A DNA stretch of 56,123 nt from Candidatus Zixiibacteriota bacterium. GTDB lineage: Bacteria > Zixibacteria > MSB-5A5 > WJJR01 > JAJRUJ01. The notes below the pieces were generated by a model. It was not told the DNA's origin. It worked only from the letters and a program-made list of their open reading frames with translations, and did no database searches. The DNA lies in contig JAJRUJ010000096.1 of NCBI GenBank assembly GCA_024277855.1, positions 1-56,123 of the forward strand. The letters run 5' to 3'. Positions 18,037-25,918 of this stretch are shown in pieces. The position numbers were made by a program, and so were the translations under genes. Position 1 is the stretch's first letter; each line of letters opens with the position of its first letter.

Positions 18037-18611
18037 CCAGAGTGGGGGTTTACGGCGGCGGTTTCGACCCGATTCATCTGGGTCATGTCGCCCTCGCCGT
18101 TGCGGCCGTTGATCAATTCACCCTCGACCCTCTCTACGTCATTCCGACTTTTCACCCACCGCATAAGGCCATGCCGTATGCGCCATTTGCCGACCGCCTG
18201 GCCATGGCCCGCCTGGCGTTTGACGGCAGGTCGTCGATTATCGTTTCGGATATCGAACGCCGGCGTGGTGGAGCGTCGTACGCGGTTGATACCGTGGCCG
18301 CGATTGCCCGGTTACATCCGGAAGCTGAGCTTTATTACCTGGTGGGGGCGGACACCGCCGCGGAAATTCCAACCTGGAAAGCTCCCGACCGTTTGGCCGA
18401 GCAGGTTTGTTTTCTCGTCGCCGAGCGTCCGGGTTTCCAGGGGGAGTTTGCTCCCGGCTATCGGCATGAGAATATCCGGATGGCGCCGCATGATATCTCG
18501 GCTACGAAAGTCCGCGCGCTAATTGGAGCAGGCCAACCATTTGCCGAGGTTGTTCCGCCGGCGGTGGCGAGCTATATCCGGGAACATCGACTTTATCAAA
18601 ATGATGCGTGA
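18033..18611 (+). CDS. nadD: Nicotinate-nucleotide adenylyltransferase NadD
   Basis: NadD joins ATP and nicotinate mononucleotide to give deamido-NAD, the penultimate step of NAD synthesis. NadE, encoded at 24333, does the last. The nucleotidyltransferase signature GGGFDPIHLGH opens the protein at residues 8-18. FHPPHK, the LVGADTAAEIPTW block and the ISATKVR signature (ISSTxxR type) near the C-terminus complete the family pattern. The GTG start at 18033 overlaps the previous stop (GTGA). A longer frame back to 17910 exists but lies entirely inside bamD and adds unrelated residues. The resulting 192 residues match the family length. Confidence 0.93.
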   Translation: MTRVGVYGGGFDPIHLGHVALAVAAVDQFTLDPLYVIPTFHPPHKAMPYAPFADRLAMARLAFDGRSSIIVSDIERRRGGASYAVDTVAAIARLHPEAELYYLVGADTAAEIPTWKAPDRLAEQVCFLVAERPGFQGEFAPGYRHENIRMAPHDISATKVRALIGAGQPFAEVVPPAVASYIREHRLYQNDA

Positions 18612-18691
18612 CGTTTTTCTCCACTACGGGCAAGGGTTGTCCACCGGCCGAAAATTGATTATTATTCGGCTTGGCAAAGGGAGTCGACACG

Positions 18692-19435
18692 ATGGATGCA
18701 CTACTCATACTGATTAAGAACCCGATCACCAACGCCGACCGACTGCCGGTCCTGCGTGTTTTTACCGATAAGCAGATGCTGGAACTGAAAACAGCATTCG
18801 TCGAGGATATTATCTGTTCGAGTACGCCCTTGAAAGAAGTCGATATCAAAGTAGCCGTGGCGCCGAAAGACCGGGCAAGAATGGTTGCGCGCGCCGTGAC
18901 GAATCTGCAGGAGCGATACGCCGGTCGGCAGGCCTTTGCCGTCCTGCCGGAGCGGTTGGAAGTCCTCACGCAGAAAGTTATACAATTAGGTGAGCGGGCC
19001 CGTGACGCGGTCGGACATTGCTTTGCCGGCGGTTATGAGCGAGTGTTAATGGTGGGGGGATATAATCCGACGATCACCCGGCAACATCTGGCCGGGGCGA
19101 TGCGTGAATTGAAAAATCACGCTGTTGTCCTCGGTCCGACCATCCGTGGGGGGCTGTATCTGGTCGGCATGAGCGCGCATTTCCCTGAACTCTTTGCTGA
19201 GGTGCCGCTGGGGACCGACCGGGCATATGCGGCAATCTGCGAGCGTCTGCAGGAACTGGATATCGAATGGCGTGAACTCGATTTATGGTATGATATCTCT
19301 CACCAGGAAGACATCGAATTTATCATCCGGGATATTAACCATTTTCGCCTGACCGGCGATGAAGATGCTGCGCGGGCTACCGAAGAAATCCTGGCGAAGT
19401 ATGTGGAGAAAGACAAAGAGTCTTCCCAAAAGTAA
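18692..19435 (+). CDS. DUF2064 (TIGR04282-type) glycosyltransferase-like protein
   Basis: This 247-residue soluble protein belongs to the DUF2064 family, whose fold is a nucleotide-sugar transferase (GT-A) domain. The start resembles the family (MDALLILIKNPI...). A central GYERVLMVGGYNPTIT replaces the usual G(A)D.P motif. Substrate-pocket blocks ALAPT-like VVLGPTIRGGLYLVGM and VPLGTDRAYAAICERLQEL follow, then DLWYDISHQEDIEF. The variant GGYNP in place of G(T/S)DCP removes the acidic residue normally thought to bind metal. The protein may therefore be a diverged or non-catalytic member. ATG 18692 is used. It follows nadD by 80 bp. Confidence 0.75.
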   Translation: MDALLILIKNPITNADRLPVLRVFTDKQMLELKTAFVEDIICSSTPLKEVDIKVAVAPKDRARMVARAVTNLQERYAGRQAFAVLPERLEVLTQKVIQLGERARDAVGHCFAGGYERVLMVGGYNPTITRQHLAGAMRELKNHAVVLGPTIRGGLYLVGMSAHFPELFAEVPLGTDRAYAAICERLQELDIEWRELDLWYDISHQEDIEFIIRDINHFRLTGDEDAARATEEILAKYVEKDKESSQK

Positions 19436-19510
19436 CCGACAACGGTCGCGGCGCGACACGGGCAGGCGACACGGGTCTTCATTTTGGCTAACCCTTATCA
19501 TGGTGGTACG

Positions 19511-20251
19511 ATGCCGACCTATCTCGAACGGATAACCTGGCAGGAGTTTCACCGGCAGGTTCCGAATAAACTATCGCGGGCAATTCTCCCCATCGGCACG
19601 GTTGAAGCGCACGGCGTTTGCGCTTTGGGCACCGATAACCTCATCCCCACCGACCTTGCCGAATCGATCGCCGATGCGTTGGAGGCGATGATCTGCCCGA
19701 CGATTCCGTATGGGATGGTCAAAGGATTGGCGGGATATCCCGGCTCGATTCCGGTTTCCGGAAATGCCTTCACGGCGTACGTTACCGAAATCATGATTGC
19801 GCTCGCCCGGCAGGGATTTGAACGCATCATCGTCCTAAACGGTCACGGCGGAAATACCGGTGCCCTAAAAGATGCGGCTTACGAGGCACATCAGACAACC
19901 GGGAAAAAGTATGTCGTCGTCGACTGGTGGTATCTCGCTTCGCCGGTGTGCGAAAAAGTTTATGGGCAGGCCGGCGGCCATGCCGGGTGTGATGAAAACG
20001 GCTATATTCTGGCCCTCGATCCGGAGATGGTCAAAGAAGAAGATTATGATGAAGACCTGGTCTTTCGCTTCAATCCGGCGATTGCGCCGTATCCCTACCC
20101 CGGCCCGGTGTTGATTTACAAAGACGGAGAGGGCGCGCCGGTTTTCGACCGCGATAAAGCATTGAAATATCGCGAGGGCGCGATCGAAGAAGTCCGCGAC
20201 TACCTGAAAATGATTATGGCTCGCTGGGACAAGATTGAAGCGGTGACGTAG
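19511..20251 (+). CDS. Creatininase family amidohydrolase
   Basis: This 246-residue protein has the creatininase/FAPy-deformylase fold, a metal-dependent amidohydrolase. Recognisable are ILPIGTVEAHGVCALGTDNLIP (metal ligands Glu, His and Asp), GISGYPGSIPVSG-like KGLAGYPGSIPVSGNAF, VLNGHGGNTGAL (His) and GGHAGCDENGYIL, the equivalent of the family HAGxxE(T/S) motif with Asp-Glu. Members act on creatinine, formamidopyrimidines, mycofactocin precursors or related amides, and the substrate here is unknown. The ATG at 19511 follows TGGTGG. A TTG at 19484 would add nine residues. The gene ends a long plus-strand run and converges with lptC. Confidence 0.88.
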   Translation: MPTYLERITWQEFHRQVPNKLSRAILPIGTVEAHGVCALGTDNLIPTDLAESIADALEAMICPTIPYGMVKGLAGYPGSIPVSGNAFTAYVTEIMIALARQGFERIIVLNGHGGNTGALKDAAYEAHQTTGKKYVVVDWWYLASPVCEKVYGQAGGHAGCDENGYILALDPEMVKEEDYDEDLVFRFNPAIAPYPYPGPVLIYKDGEGAPVFDRDKALKYREGAIEEVRDYLKMIMARWDKIEAVT

Positions 20252-20394
20252 CGTTCGTTGATTTGTCTGCGAGGTTCCCGCACATAAAATTGATGAATTA
20301 TTGTGTCCGGGTGTACACAATCATCTAGTGAGGGGATTCAAATAGAAAAATAACCACCCACGAACAGAATTAGAAACCCACCCCGCAACGGTGC

Positions 20395-20411
20395 CGCACC
20401 GAACCGGTGCG
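20395..20411. repeat. 7-bp-stem hairpin CGCACCG/CGGTGCG
   Basis: CGCACCG (20395-20401) and CGGTGCG (20405-20411) form a perfect stem around AAC. No T tract follows, so a terminator is not supported. It could be a small palindrome belonging to the repeat cluster in this gap. Confidence 0.4.
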
Positions 20412-20479
20412 AAATCTGTGATGAGGTCAATAAACATCCAGCCTTATTCGTCTATTCTTGGTGAGGCACCAAAAATTGG

Positions 20480-20499
20480 ATTCCCGTCTTCACGGGAAT
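20480..20499. repeat. dRS3-like 20-mer inverted repeat
   Basis: ATTCCCGTCTTCACGGGAAT is a perfect 8-bp inverted repeat with a four-base loop. It fits the pattern ATTCCC-N8-GGGAAT known as dRS3 in Neisseria. Similar ATTCCCGx...xCGGGAATGAC repeats are scattered in many other bacterial genomes. Confidence 0.55.
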
Positions 20500-20522
20500 G
20501 ACGAATTTTCGCATCTGCTGGC

Positions 20523-20570
20523 GTGGTCCTGACCAGAGAGCTTTTTGCAAATCCCTGTGGTCAGGGCCAC
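20523..20570. repeat. 48-bp palindromic element related to the GTCAGGACC repeat family
   Basis: GTGGTCCTGACCA (20523-20535) and TGGTCAGGGCCAC (20558-20570) pair over 13 positions with one G-U. The 22-base loop holds CTTTTTGCAAAT. The left arm, with the preceding GC, equals GCGTGGTCCTGAC, the inner arm of the two repeats that bracket the DUF262 gene near 44.5 and 47.0 kb. This makes it a third family member. Confidence 0.6.
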
Positions 20571-20577
20571 ACCCTTC

Positions 20578-21162
20578 TCAAAGCGAATCTTCTTTGAGTT
20601 CGATTCGGCCGGAAATTTGCCGCTTGAAAACAATATTTTTTAAATCCGGGTCGGAGACCATTCCGTAGCCGCGAATGATATCGCCCTCACGCTCGGCGGT
20701 GACAAACGAATCCGAGACGATCTTGGCAATCTTCGGGTCCCAGGCCAGTTGGGTGGTGGTCAGGCGGACCGAATCGCGCGTAGTTACCCGGACATCGCCG
20801 AACACTTCGAGTTTTTCTGTCTTCTCCCGAATGACCCCGGAATCCGCGGTCAATAACGAGGTCCAGAGGCCATCGTTATCGTAGAAGTTGACCTTGAGAG
20901 TATAGGCCTGTGTCGAATCTTTCTCCGCGTAGTTGACGACACTGTCGGAAAAGATTTCGGTTGTCCTGATCCCTGCGGTGGTGAAAATGGTTACCGTGTT
21001 GCGGGCACTGGACGTCGGAAATTCTCCCGAAATCTCCTGCCCGGTTTTCGGTGGTTGAGGTTTGGTGCAACCGGCTATTACGAGTACGGCGGCTGCCGCC
21101 AGCGCTCCGACAAATCTCAGCGTCGATTGCCGAGCGCCGGGTATGTATTCAAATTGTTTCAT
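20578..21162 (-). CDS. lptC: LPS export periplasmic lipoprotein-like LptC
   Basis: LptC forms the inner-membrane anchor of the periplasmic LPS bridge, handing lipid from LptB2FG to LptA. This 194-residue version carries a lipobox (LVIAGC, Cys32) instead of the single transmembrane helix of the enterobacterial protein, as is common outside Proteobacteria. The mature part is a beta-jellyroll: KVNFYDNDGLWTSLLTADSGVIREKTEKLEVFGDVRVTTRDSVRLTTTQLAWDPKIAKIVSDSFVTAEREGDIIRGYGMVSDPDL. The GYG(M/L)xSDPDL ending is typical LptC/YrbK. It is last in the minus-strand kds cluster. lptA and lptB, which often follow, are absent here. Confidence 0.88.
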   Translation of the reverse strand: MKQFEYIPGARQSTLRFVGALAAAAVLVIAGCTKPQPPKTGQEISGEFPTSSARNTVTIFTTAGIRTTEIFSDSVVNYAEKDSTQAYTLKVNFYDNDGLWTSLLTADSGVIREKTEKLEVFGDVRVTTRDSVRLTTTQLAWDPKIAKIVSDSFVTAEREGDIIRGYGMVSDPDLKNIVFKRQISGRIELKEDSL

Positions 21163-21203
21163 GATCTTTTTTTATAGATTCTCATCCGATTAGTTCCCGG
21201 TGA

Positions 21204-22193
21204 TCAGACCACTCCCGCCGAAAGGAGATCATGCAGATGGACGATCCCGACCGGGCGATGGTCGTTATCGACAATCAGCAAACAGGTGATTTTGTGTTGC
21301 TGCATGAGGTTAAGCACGACCACCGCCAATTCGTTACCGGAGATTGTCTTCGGTTCGGGAGTCATGGCCTCGGCGGCGGTGCCGGCCAGGGGATCGGCGC
21401 GTTTTTCGACCCAGCGGCGGAGATCGCCGTCGGTAAAAATGCCGACCAGGCGGCCGCCGTCATCCACCACCGCGGTCGAACCGAATCGCTTGGTGGTGAT
21501 TTCCAGGATGACGTCTTTCATGGGAGCATCCTGTCGGACGATGGGGATCTCATCGCCGGTGTGCATGATGTCCCCGACAGTCAACAATAACTGCCGACCC
21601 AGTTGTCCTTTGGGATGTAACCGGGCGAAATCTTCAAGCGAAAAACCACGTTCTTCGAGTAAGGTTACCGCGAGCGCATCGCCCAGGACCAACGCGGCGG
21701 TCGTCGAGCTTGTCGGCACCAGGTTATCTTGTCCGGCTTCCCCGTTTACCGCGGCGTTGAGCACACAATCGGCCTGTCCGGCCAGCGGCGATTTGATTTT
21801 ACCGGTAATGAGTATTATCGGCACGCTCAATCGTTTGAGTGGCGGGAGAATATCGACCAGTTCATCGGAATCTCCCGATTTACTGATTGCCAGGACAACG
21901 TCATCGGCCGAAACCAGCCCCAGGTCACCGTGGGCGCCCTCAGCCGGGTGCAGGAAAAATGAGGCGATCCCGGTTGACGACAGGGTTGCCGCGATTTTTT
22001 TGCCGATCAAGCCCGACTTGCCGATCCCGGTAACAATGACCCGGCCCTTACAACCCAGGAGCATCTCGACTGCTTGGTCGAATTGCAAGTCGAGTTTATC
22101 GACCAGTCCGGAGATGGCCGCCGCCTCGTGGGCGATCACCCGCCGGGCGCAGTCCAGACGACGGGAATCCGATTTTTTATTATTCCTGTCCAT
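21204..22193 (-). CDS. kdsD: Arabinose-5-phosphate isomerase KdsD (KpsF/GutQ family)
   Basis: KdsD converts ribulose-5-phosphate to arabinose-5-phosphate, the first step of KDO synthesis. Residues ~35-180 form the SIS sugar-isomerase domain with GRVIVTGIGKSGLIGKKIAATLSSTG and the HPAEGAHGDLGLV catalytic stretch, then the DNLVPTSSTTAAL loop. Two CBS domains follow (VGDIMHTGDEIPIV... and AAEAMTPEPKTI...). Length of 329 equals that of the family. It lies 11 bp after kdsC and before lptC, the same pairing as in the enterobacterial kdsD-kdsC-lptC order, which strongly supports the assignment over the sugar-capsule paralogue KpsF. Confidence 0.94.
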   Translation of the reverse strand: MDRNNKKSDSRRLDCARRVIAHEAAAISGLVDKLDLQFDQAVEMLLGCKGRVIVTGIGKSGLIGKKIAATLSSTGIASFFLHPAEGAHGDLGLVSADDVVLAISKSGDSDELVDILPPLKRLSVPIILITGKIKSPLAGQADCVLNAAVNGEAGQDNLVPTSSTTAALVLGDALAVTLLEERGFSLEDFARLHPKGQLGRQLLLTVGDIMHTGDEIPIVRQDAPMKDVILEITTKRFGSTAVVDDGGRLVGIFTDGDLRRWVEKRADPLAGTAAEAMTPEPKTISGNELAVVVLNLMQQHKITCLLIVDNDHRPVGIVHLHDLLSAGVV

Positions 22194-22204
22194 TATCTGT
22201 CCAG

Positions 22205-22741
22205 CTATTTTTCGTAGGATTTCATCAGGTTCCCCTGGGCGGTCAACACCATCTCGATGGTCTCACGAATCGCTCCCCGGCCCCCCGGTCTGGCGGTAAC
22301 CCAATCGGCAACCTCGATGATTTTTGGATGGGAATCGGCCGGGGCGATGGCAATGCCTGCCTGTTGCATTACATATAAGTCAGTCAGGTCATCGCCCATA
22401 TAGAGGCATTCTTCGTCAGTCAGCCCGAATTTCTTTTTCAATTCTCCGTAAGGGACGGTTTTGTCACGGACGTTTTGATACACGTGTTTGATTTTCAGCC
22501 GCCGGGCGCGAGCCAGAGTGGTCTTGGTGTCGTTCCCGGTGATTATGGCGACGTGTCGGTCGACATTGTGCAACAGCCAGATCCCCACCCCATCGGGAAC
22601 ATAAAACTTCTTCATTTCATTGTTGTCCGGGCTGAGGTAGATAAAGTTATCGGTAAACACCCCGTCAAAATCAAATATGAAGAGCTTGATTTTGTTCAGG
22701 CGGGCCTTGGACGGTCGGCGCCGGGAAGTTTGTTTTTTCAC
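22205..22741 (-). CDS. kdsC: 3-deoxy-D-manno-octulosonate 8-phosphate phosphatase KdsC
   Basis: KdsC is a HAD-superfamily phosphatase of type C0 that releases KDO from KDO-8-phosphate. Motif I is LFIFDFDGVFTDN, with nucleophile D24 and acid D26. Motif II is the Thr of VAIITGND. Motif III/IV is YMGDDLTDLYVM. The family-specific FYVPDGVGIWLL (for F.vrDG.Gi..L) and the C-terminal RPGGRGAIRETIE loop, which inserts into the neighbouring subunit's active site, are both present. Start is GTG 22741, overlapping the stop of kdsA by four bases (GTGA). The 178-residue length is normal. Confidence 0.94.
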   Translation of the reverse strand: MKKQTSRRRPSKARLNKIKLFIFDFDGVFTDNFIYLSPDNNEMKKFYVPDGVGIWLLHNVDRHVAIITGNDTKTTLARARRLKIKHVYQNVRDKTVPYGELKKKFGLTDEECLYMGDDLTDLYVMQQAGIAIAPADSHPKIIEVADWVTARPGGRGAIRETIEMVLTAQGNLMKSYEK

Positions 22742-23583
22742 GGTTGTTTCTCCACGTCCCGCCGAGCCTGGTCAATCGCCAGCACGGTGTCCACCAACTC
22801 ATCGATGCGATCGAGGGGCCATTGGGTGTCTTTGTCTGATTTTGCCGAGGCCGGGTCGGGGTGAACTTCGCAAAACAATGCGTCAATGCCCACCGCCGCC
22901 GCTGCGCGGGCCAACGGCAACAAAAATTCTCGCGCTCCCCCGGAATGTCCGCCGGCCGCGCCGGGTTTTTGTACACTGTGTGAGGCATCGAAACAAACTG
23001 GATATCCCCGTTGCCGGATCATGGCCAGGCCCCGAAAATCGACCACCAGGTCGCCATAGCCGAACGTTGTTCCCCGCTCGGTAAACATCACGCCGCCGCT
23101 TCCGGCGGCGGCTTTCTCCGCGACATGCTCGGTGTCGGACGGGGAGAGGAATTGGCCTTTCTTTATATTCAGCGGCAGGCCGGTCCGGGCCGCAGCTTCG
23201 ATTAGTTTTGTCTGGCGGCAGAGGAATGCCGGGATTTGCAGGATGTCGGCGACTTCGGCAACGGCGGGAATTTCCTCCGTCGTGTGGATGTCCGTGATGA
23301 TCGGGAGAGCAAATTCATTTTTTACCCGGCCCAAAATGGCGAGCGCTTTCTCAAAGCCGACGCCGGCAAACGATTTAATGCTGGTGCGGTTGGCTTTTTC
23401 GTAAGATGCCTTGAAGATTACCGGATGGTCGATCCGGTCGGCAAGGTGACGAATTTTCTCCGCCGTGAAGAGGATTATCTTCTCGGATTCGACAACGCAC
23501 GGTCCCAGAATAAAAGCAAGCGGGTAATTCGCGCCGATCGACATTTTGTCGACAGTGATCGTTTGTTTGGCCGGTCTGTTCAT
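22738..23583 (-). CDS. kdsA: 3-deoxy-8-phosphooctulonate synthase KdsA
   Basis: KdsA condenses phosphoenolpyruvate with arabinose-5-phosphate to form KDO-8-phosphate. The DAHP-synthase/KDSA barrel shows FILGPCVVESE at the start, KASYEKANRTSIKSFAG, ITDIHTTEEIPAVAEVADILQIPAFLCRQT, NIKKGQFLSPSD, ERGTTFGYGDLVVDFR, CFDASHSVQKPG and LFCEVHPDPASAKSD. The cysteine in IPCVVES-like GPCVVESE suggests, but does not prove, the metal-dependent class. ATG 23583 is the start. It ends overlapping kdsC. The gene set kdsA-kdsC-kdsD-lptC is a compact KDO operon. Confidence 0.95.
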   Translation of the reverse strand: MNRPAKQTITVDKMSIGANYPLAFILGPCVVESEKIILFTAEKIRHLADRIDHPVIFKASYEKANRTSIKSFAGVGFEKALAILGRVKNEFALPIITDIHTTEEIPAVAEVADILQIPAFLCRQTKLIEAAARTGLPLNIKKGQFLSPSDTEHVAEKAAAGSGGVMFTERGTTFGYGDLVVDFRGLAMIRQRGYPVCFDASHSVQKPGAAGGHSGGAREFLLPLARAAAAVGIDALFCEVHPDPASAKSDKDTQWPLDRIDELVDTVLAIDQARRDVEKQP

Positions 23584-23732
23584 CAACGGGTAAAGGTGCG
23601 TAATTGGCCGACGCTGGTCAAGTCTGTCGAAGAACCGGGCGCGGGCGTGTCAGGTGCAAAGAATCGGGCCTGTCGGAGGAGGCCGCCGAGACGTAACCCA
23701 AAGTCATCTACTGTGTCGGTCCCCGGACGGCC

Positions 23733-24167
23733 TCAAAACGGCAGGTCGTCGTCCCCGGAGTCGGCCGACTTGACTGAGGGAGGAGCGTTTGATTCATCAG
23801 GCGGTGGCGGGAATTCATCGGCGCCGCCGGAATCGCCCTTGCGGCCGAGCATCAGAAACCGGTCGCCGACAATCTCGGTGATCCAGCGTTTGTTACCCTC
23901 TTTATCTTCATATGTCCGGGTTTGAATGCGCCCTTCAAGGTAGATTTGTTTGCCCTTGCGCAGGTAATCTTTGGCGATTTCCGCCTGACGGCCCCAAAGA
24001 ACGATATTATGCCACTCGGTTTTTTCCTGCTGCTGTCCTTCTTTGGTTTTCCATTTTTCGGAGGTGGCAAGCGAAAAGTTGGCGACAGCTTTGCCGGAGT
24101 TGGTATAACGCAGGTCGGGATCTTTGCCCAGGTTACCGATAAGCAGTACTTTGTTTAGCGCGGCCAT
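23733..24167 (-). CDS. ssb: Single-stranded DNA-binding protein
   Basis: SSB coats single-stranded DNA during replication and recruits repair proteins through its tail. This 144-residue protein has the OB-fold start MAALNKVLLIGNLGKDPDLRYTNSGKAVANFSLAT, then EWHNIVLWGRQAEIAKDYLRKGKQIYLEGRIQTRTYEDKEG, a flexible glycine- and proline-rich linker, and the acidic partner-binding tip DDDLPF at the very end. It is the first gene of the minus-strand block and has a 146-bp gap before kdsA. It is divergent from nadE, so the 24168-24332 interval should contain promoters for both, although none stands out. Confidence 0.96.
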   Translation of the reverse strand: MAALNKVLLIGNLGKDPDLRYTNSGKAVANFSLATSEKWKTKEGQQQEKTEWHNIVLWGRQAEIAKDYLRKGKQIYLEGRIQTRTYEDKEGNKRWITEIVGDRFLMLGRKGDSGGADEFPPPPDESNAPPSVKSADSGDDDLPF

Positions 24168-24332
24168 TCGCCACCTCTCTGATTGAGCGTATTGTTATGA
24201 AAACTCCGTTTTCTGTTCTGGGCAAAAAAGGGCACGTCGGACCGGATGTCAATCATTTAGCTGAAAAACCAGTTGCACAATGGCGTTTAGAACGTACTTT
24301 TTCCGAGACGCTCTGAAAAGGGGAGTTTGATA

Positions 24333-25148
24333 ATGAGTGGTAATCGCAAAAAGGGCGTGACGATCCCGACAGAATTGAAAATCAAGCCCGGGCCGGTCGT
24401 CCGGACTTTGACCCAATTCCTTGTCGATCGGATAGCCCGGGGCAGGTTTTCCGGAATCGTCCTGGGGATTTCCGGGGGCGTGGATTCGGCGCTGTCCGCC
24501 ACGCTGGCCGTAAAAGCCCTCGGCCCCAAACGAGTAACGGGTATCTTCATGCCCTACGCCGAGTCCGATCCTCAATCGGCCGGAGATGCCGATCTTCTCG
24601 CCCGCAAGCTCAAATTTGCCCTGGTCCGGCAGCCGTTAACACCATTTGCAGACCATCTCTTCGCGGCAATCGGAACGCGGAATAAAGTGCGCAAAGGCAA
24701 TGTGCTGGCCCGGTTGCGCATGATTATCCTTTTCGATCATTCGCACAAATCAGGACAGCTGGTCCTGGGGACCTCGAACAAGACGGAGATTATGCTGGGA
24801 TACGGGACGTGGTATGGTGATACCGCCTGTTCGCTCAATGCAATCGGTGATTTATATAAATCACAGGTCTGGCAATTGGCAAAATATGTCGGGGTTCCGA
24901 AACGGATCATCGAAAAACCTCCGTCGGCCGACCTATGGCCGGGCCAAACCGACGAGGATGAACTCGGTTTGTCCTATGAAGTTGCCGATAAGATTTTATT
25001 CCGGATGTATGAACGGAAGTTAGCTGTCCGGCAGATAACTGCAGAGGGATTTGAACCAAAATTGGTTCGACGGGTCCGGAAGCTGGTTGAGGCCAACCGG
25101 TTCAAGAGTCGGACTCCGGAAATCGCGCGATTGGATGGGGCGGCATAG
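24333..25148 (+). CDS. nadE: NAD+ synthase NadE (ammonia-dependent type)
   Basis: NadE amidates deamido-NAD to NAD using ATP, the last step of NAD synthesis. The P-loop of N-type ATP pyrophosphatases is SGGVDS (residues 47-52). NARLRM-like NVLARLRMIILFDHS, GTSNKTEIMLGYGTWYGDTACSLNAIGDLYKSQV and PPSADLWPGQTDEDELG are the other family blocks. There is no N-terminal glutaminase domain, so ammonia or an external glutaminase should supply nitrogen. The 271-residue length is standard. ATG 24333 follows AAAAGGGGAG. TTG 24327 is also in frame. The companion NadD gene is at 18033. Confidence 0.94.
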   Translation: MSGNRKKGVTIPTELKIKPGPVVRTLTQFLVDRIARGRFSGIVLGISGGVDSALSATLAVKALGPKRVTGIFMPYAESDPQSAGDADLLARKLKFALVRQPLTPFADHLFAAIGTRNKVRKGNVLARLRMIILFDHSHKSGQLVLGTSNKTEIMLGYGTWYGDTACSLNAIGDLYKSQVWQLAKYVGVPKRIIEKPPSADLWPGQTDEDELGLSYEVADKILFRMYERKLAVRQITAEGFEPKLVRRVRKLVEANRFKSRTPEIARLDGAA

Positions 25149-25183
25149 CCAGCCGACCCTTTTCAGATAAGAATGATGTCAGG

Positions 25184-25900
25184 ATGACCCCGGTCGGTAC
25201 GGAATCTGGTATGCTTTTTCTGGTCGCGACGCCGATTGGAAATTTGGCGGACATCACCCTCCGTGCAGTAGAAACCCTCAAGAAAGTCGATTGGGTAGCG
25301 GTGGAAGACACTCGCCGCGCCCGGATTCTCCTAAAGCATTATGATATTTCGGCCACGGTGGAATTGTATCATGATCGGAACCAGTCTCGCAAGACACCCC
25401 GGTTAATCAAGCTTCTGCAATCCGGGCAGTCGGGGGCATTAATCACCGATGCCGGGACACCGGGCATCGCTGATCCCGGGTTTACCCTGGTGCGGTCGGC
25501 GTTGGCCGCCGGGATCGATGTCCGGCCGATACCCGGGCCGGTGGCGGCGGTAGCCGCGATTACTGTTTCGGGGTTGCCGTGCGACCGTTTTGTCTTCGAG
25601 GGATACCTGCCCCGTACCCCGGCCAAGCGCCGTCGGCGGCTGGAAGCATTGTCTGCTGATGAGCGCACGGTGGTTTTTTACCTTTCGCCCCATCGCTACC
25701 TCTCCGATTTGCGGGAAATCCTCAAGCGCTTCGGTGATCGGCGTGCCTGTCTGGCACGGGAGATGACTAAAGTTTATGAAGAATTCCGCTATGAATCATT
25801 GGCGAAACTGCTGGAGGATGGTGAGGGGAGGACAATCAAGGGGGAACTCACCCTGGTTGTCGCGGGGATCGACAGAAAGCAAAAGCAAAGAGCAACCTGA
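25184..25900 (+). CDS. rsmI: 16S rRNA 2'-O-ribose C1402 methyltransferase RsmI
   Basis: RsmI methylates the ribose of C1402 in the decoding centre of 16S rRNA using SAM. This tetrapyrrole-methylase-fold protein has LFLVATPIGNLADITLRAVETLKKVDWVAVEDTRRARILLKHYDI, SGALITDAGTPGIADPGF, PIPGPVAAVAAITVSGLP and FVFEGYLPRTPAKRRRRLE, all highly specific. The 238-residue form lacks the longer C-terminal extension of the E. coli protein (286). ATG 25184 or Met10 at 25211 may be the start. It lies 35 bp after nadE and 18 bp before the PAP2-type gene. Confidence 0.94.
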   Translation: MTPVGTESGMLFLVATPIGNLADITLRAVETLKKVDWVAVEDTRRARILLKHYDISATVELYHDRNQSRKTPRLIKLLQSGQSGALITDAGTPGIADPGFTLVRSALAAGIDVRPIPGPVAAVAAITVSGLPCDRFVFEGYLPRTPAKRRRRLEALSADERTVVFYLSPHRYLSDLREILKRFGDRRACLAREMTKVYEEFRYESLAKLLEDGEGRTIKGELTLVVAGIDRKQKQRAT

Positions 25901-25918
25901 TCGTCGATCAACCGTCCG

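Larger units (their letters stand above)
20252..20577. other. 326-bp convergent intergenic region with several palindromes
   Basis: No gene is visible between the convergent creatininase and lptC genes. The stretch holds three hairpin-forming units (20395-20411, 20480-20499, 20523-20570), described separately. It looks like a landing site for small dispersed repeats rather than a regulatory region. No T-run follows any hairpin on the plus strand. Confidence 0.6.

Noticed and set aside
21286-22299. 337-codon plus-strand frame over kdsD
   Set aside because: It is a Ser/Arg/Pro-rich shadow of kdsD, which shows full SIS and CBS motifs on the minus strand.
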